64,000 bases of DNA from Artocarpus heterophyllus (Eukaryota; Streptophyta; Magnoliopsida; Rosales; Moraceae), in the NCBI GenBank assembly GCA_025403435.1, contig CM046351.1:903796-967795 (forward strand). The letters are read 5' to 3'. The notes under the pieces were generated by a model. That model saw only the letters and a program-made list of their open reading frames with translations. It searched no databases and had not been told where the DNA came from. The position numbers were made by a program, and so were the translations under genes. Positions 61,978 through 64,000 of this stretch are shown here, one piece after another. Numbering within the stretch: position 1 is the stretch's first letter; each line of letters begins with the position of its first letter.

Positions 61978-63511
61978 CTATGTTACAGTCATGAACTCAA
62001 GGACAACAGATTTGTTAAGCAACAGTTCCAATAGGAGCAGTTCGTCGTCTTCGCCGGAGAAACCGGATATCTTGAACATTTTAAGGTGTTTAAGTTGTGA
62101 AGTGTTGGATTTCACCATTTCATAATCCATCCAAAGATGAGGCTCATGCCAATGTTGGTGAAAAAATGGGCAAGGAATGGAGATAAAGCTTTGATCCATC
62201 TGCACTTAATTTTAGAACTAAAATTAGTATGTTAAACATGACTTAGTAAAATAAACTAAAACTTTTTAATAATAGTTTCACTTAAAAAAATTGACATCTC
62301 ATAATTATTATTAAAACAAAAGTGATAGTTGAGGGAAATTTACTTACTTGAACAAAGAGTTTCTCCAATAAAGGACATATATTTAAGAAGCAAGCCAAGG
62401 AATCCCTCTTAGATCTGTCCATGGAAGAACTAAACCAACATAATTCCTTTAACTTGTTGAATTGAAATTCAAGCCTTCCAAATATAACTCCTGCCGTACA
62501 CATCCACTTTTTTTTTTTTTTGGGGAAACATAAAAAAAAATTTCTTGTCAAGAAACCATCAACATGGTACCCCAAAGGAAAGAAAAAAAAAATGAAAGTA
62601 CTAAAATAAATACAAGGAAAGAAAATAAGTGAAAACATAAAAATTGTTATTATTACCTCAAGAAGCCAACCACTTATGGTGAGAATTTGAACTTCCTTGA
62701 GAGAATCAAGAAGGCAAAGAAGTTCCTCACAATCGAATTCGTTACCTCCTATGCCGTACCTAAAATCAAGATTTGCCTCAACCAAGTTCGAAGCGCTTTT
62801 CAGTTGCATTTGAGGAAGGAATCCGCGGTACAAGAATGAGTTGAGGTTTGGTGCACAAATTGTGAGGCTAACAATGGCTTGACAGTCCAAGATTGCCAAA
62901 CTCTGGAGAGAGTTACACCCTTCAACATGGAGGTCCTCTAACCCGTCGCATTTTTCGAGCTTCAAACTCTCAAGATAACGGCAACAAGCGAACAAATCCG
63001 AGACCAAGCTTATGGCATTGTGATGAATTGATCTAAGATGGAGAGTCTTCAAAGAAGAGAAGCCAATTGCTTTTTCAGGATGGCTTTGAACAACGTGTTC
63101 TAGGCGATGTGTTTGTTGTATCATCTTCAAATGAAATCCATCGTTAATCGTCTTATTTTTTAGCGAGTTTTCGACGAAATGGAGATGAAGCTCTCTTTCA
63201 ACACCCTTTGTGGCCATGACAATTAGACCAACGTCCTCTTTCGCCGAGCAGTCTCCGCCCTCCCCGGGACGGAGACGGAGCTTCCATCTCTCATGACTAA
63301 CATAAGAGCTCAGGAATGTACCAACAACTTGCTGAAAATTGGCTACATCTCCCTCCAAGTTTATTGAAAGTGGTGCCAAAAGTTGCCTCCATGTAGTTGA
63401 AAGAACGCTGCTACTCCTTACAGCCTCTTTCAATGGAAGAAATGAGATTATGTGTCTCAGAATCTCAATTGGAAGATCACTAATCAAATCAAGCTTATTA
63501 TTTTCCTCCAT
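61978..63511 (-). CDS. F-box/LRR/FBD protein
   Basis: A probable substrate-recognition subunit of an SCF ubiquitin ligase; the target is unknown. Proposed exons on the minus strand are 62657-63511, 62348-62506 and 61978-62199, giving 411 residues. The F-box spans about residues 8-48 (ISDLPIEILRHIISFLPLKEA). Leucine-rich repeats follow from about 150 to 285 (SSLKTLHLRSIHHNAI, LESLKLEKCDGLEDLHVEGC). Exon 2 has FNKLKELCWFSS and ICPLLEKLFVQ, and exon 3 has the FBD-type segment LKHLKMFKISGFSGEDDELL ending NKSVVLEFMTVT. The exon 2 acceptor is chosen because it alone keeps the frame (WLLE joined to WMCTAG), but an A-run, not a pyrimidine tract, precedes it. The FBD domain stops earlier than usual, so a further exon or a truncation is possible. 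F-box/FBD genes often form large, fast-evolving families. Confidence 0.82.
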
Positions 63512-64000
63512 AACTCAGTACCCTCAATTTTTTTGAAAATTAGAGAAAAGGGTTATAATTTTTTTTTTTTTTTTTGGAAAAATATTTGGTGTTGGGATTG
63601 TATTTCTAGAACTTGGTCGGTGGCAGTCTGTTAAATAATGTGTTTCTATGGATATATCTCAAGGACTTTATAAAAGACAACATTTTGTCAATCAATGGTG
63701 ATGTGAAAGCCACTAAACCATTCTTTGGACCCATGTCCAGTATGGGATTGAAAAAATTAAAGTGGCTTTTTTATAACAAAATTAAGGAGACTTTAGGGGA
63801 GTAGTAAGTTGATTCATATGCTTTAATTTGACATGCACTAATGCTATCAACCAAAAAAAAAACAAAATTATGGCGGTACAAAGTTACTATGGCCGTAAAT
63901 CTTCAGATATATATAAGCTTATCATCAACAATACTTGATAATTAAACGGAGTAATAGTACTATTGCTCGTTGAATATTCTCTGTCAATTTTGATATTTCA
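63512..64000. other. Upstream region of the F-box gene
   Basis: Probably holds the F-box gene leader and promoter. It has poly-T and poly-A tracts and no recognisable gene. Small open frames here are not supported. Confidence 0.5.

Overview
The window is nuclear DNA from a flowering plant, most likely a eudicot. It has very AT-rich intergenic DNA, many short GT..AG introns, (TA)n microsatellites, small inverted-repeat transposons (MITEs) and a solo retrotransposon LTR. Six protein-coding genes could be assembled exon by exon with the reading frame kept throughout. No rRNA gene, intact tRNA gene, CRISPR array, organellar block or prokaryote-type system was seen.

Layout. (1) 2.7-9.6 kb, minus strand: a type I inositol-polyphosphate 5-phosphatase in 10 coding exons, plus a non-coding leader exon behind an 808-bp leader intron. 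(2) 9.6-33.5 kb: a gene-poor repeat tract. It holds inverted-repeat elements, a GC-rich island, a 3,040-bp solo LTR (17227-20266) with a perfect 5-bp target duplication, many (TA)n tracts and MITE copies. (3) 33.5-34.5 kb, minus: an intronless ZAT11-type C2H2 zinc-finger repressor with a dense W-box cluster upstream. (4) 34.75-35.96 kb: an AT-filled terminal-inverted-repeat element. (5) 37.8-43.7 kb, minus: a 23-exon kinesin-5 gene. (6) 45.3-48.2 kb, plus: plastid diaminopimelate epimerase DAPF, head-to-head with the kinesin. (7) 50.0-51.2 kb: three nested transposons ending 27 bp past the stop of the next gene. (8) 51.2-55.0 kb, minus: an oligopeptide transporter. (9) 55-62 kb: repeats. (10) 62.0-63.5 kb, minus: an F-box/LRR/FBD protein.

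The genes are unrelated in job (phosphoinositide signalling, stress transcription, mitotic spindle, lysine synthesis, peptide or metal-chelate transport, ubiquitin ligase targeting). This is normal for a plant chromosome, and no gene cluster is implied. The most interesting material is regulatory and transposon-related: a start codon that splicing of the 5-phosphatase leader would create, nested MITEs at the transporter's 3' end, mitotic promoter motifs before the kinesin, and at least two MITE families recurring across the window. I found no previously undescribed biological system. All coordinates come from reading by eye, so exon borders rest on GT/AG sites, frame continuity and family resemblance, without transcript evidence.
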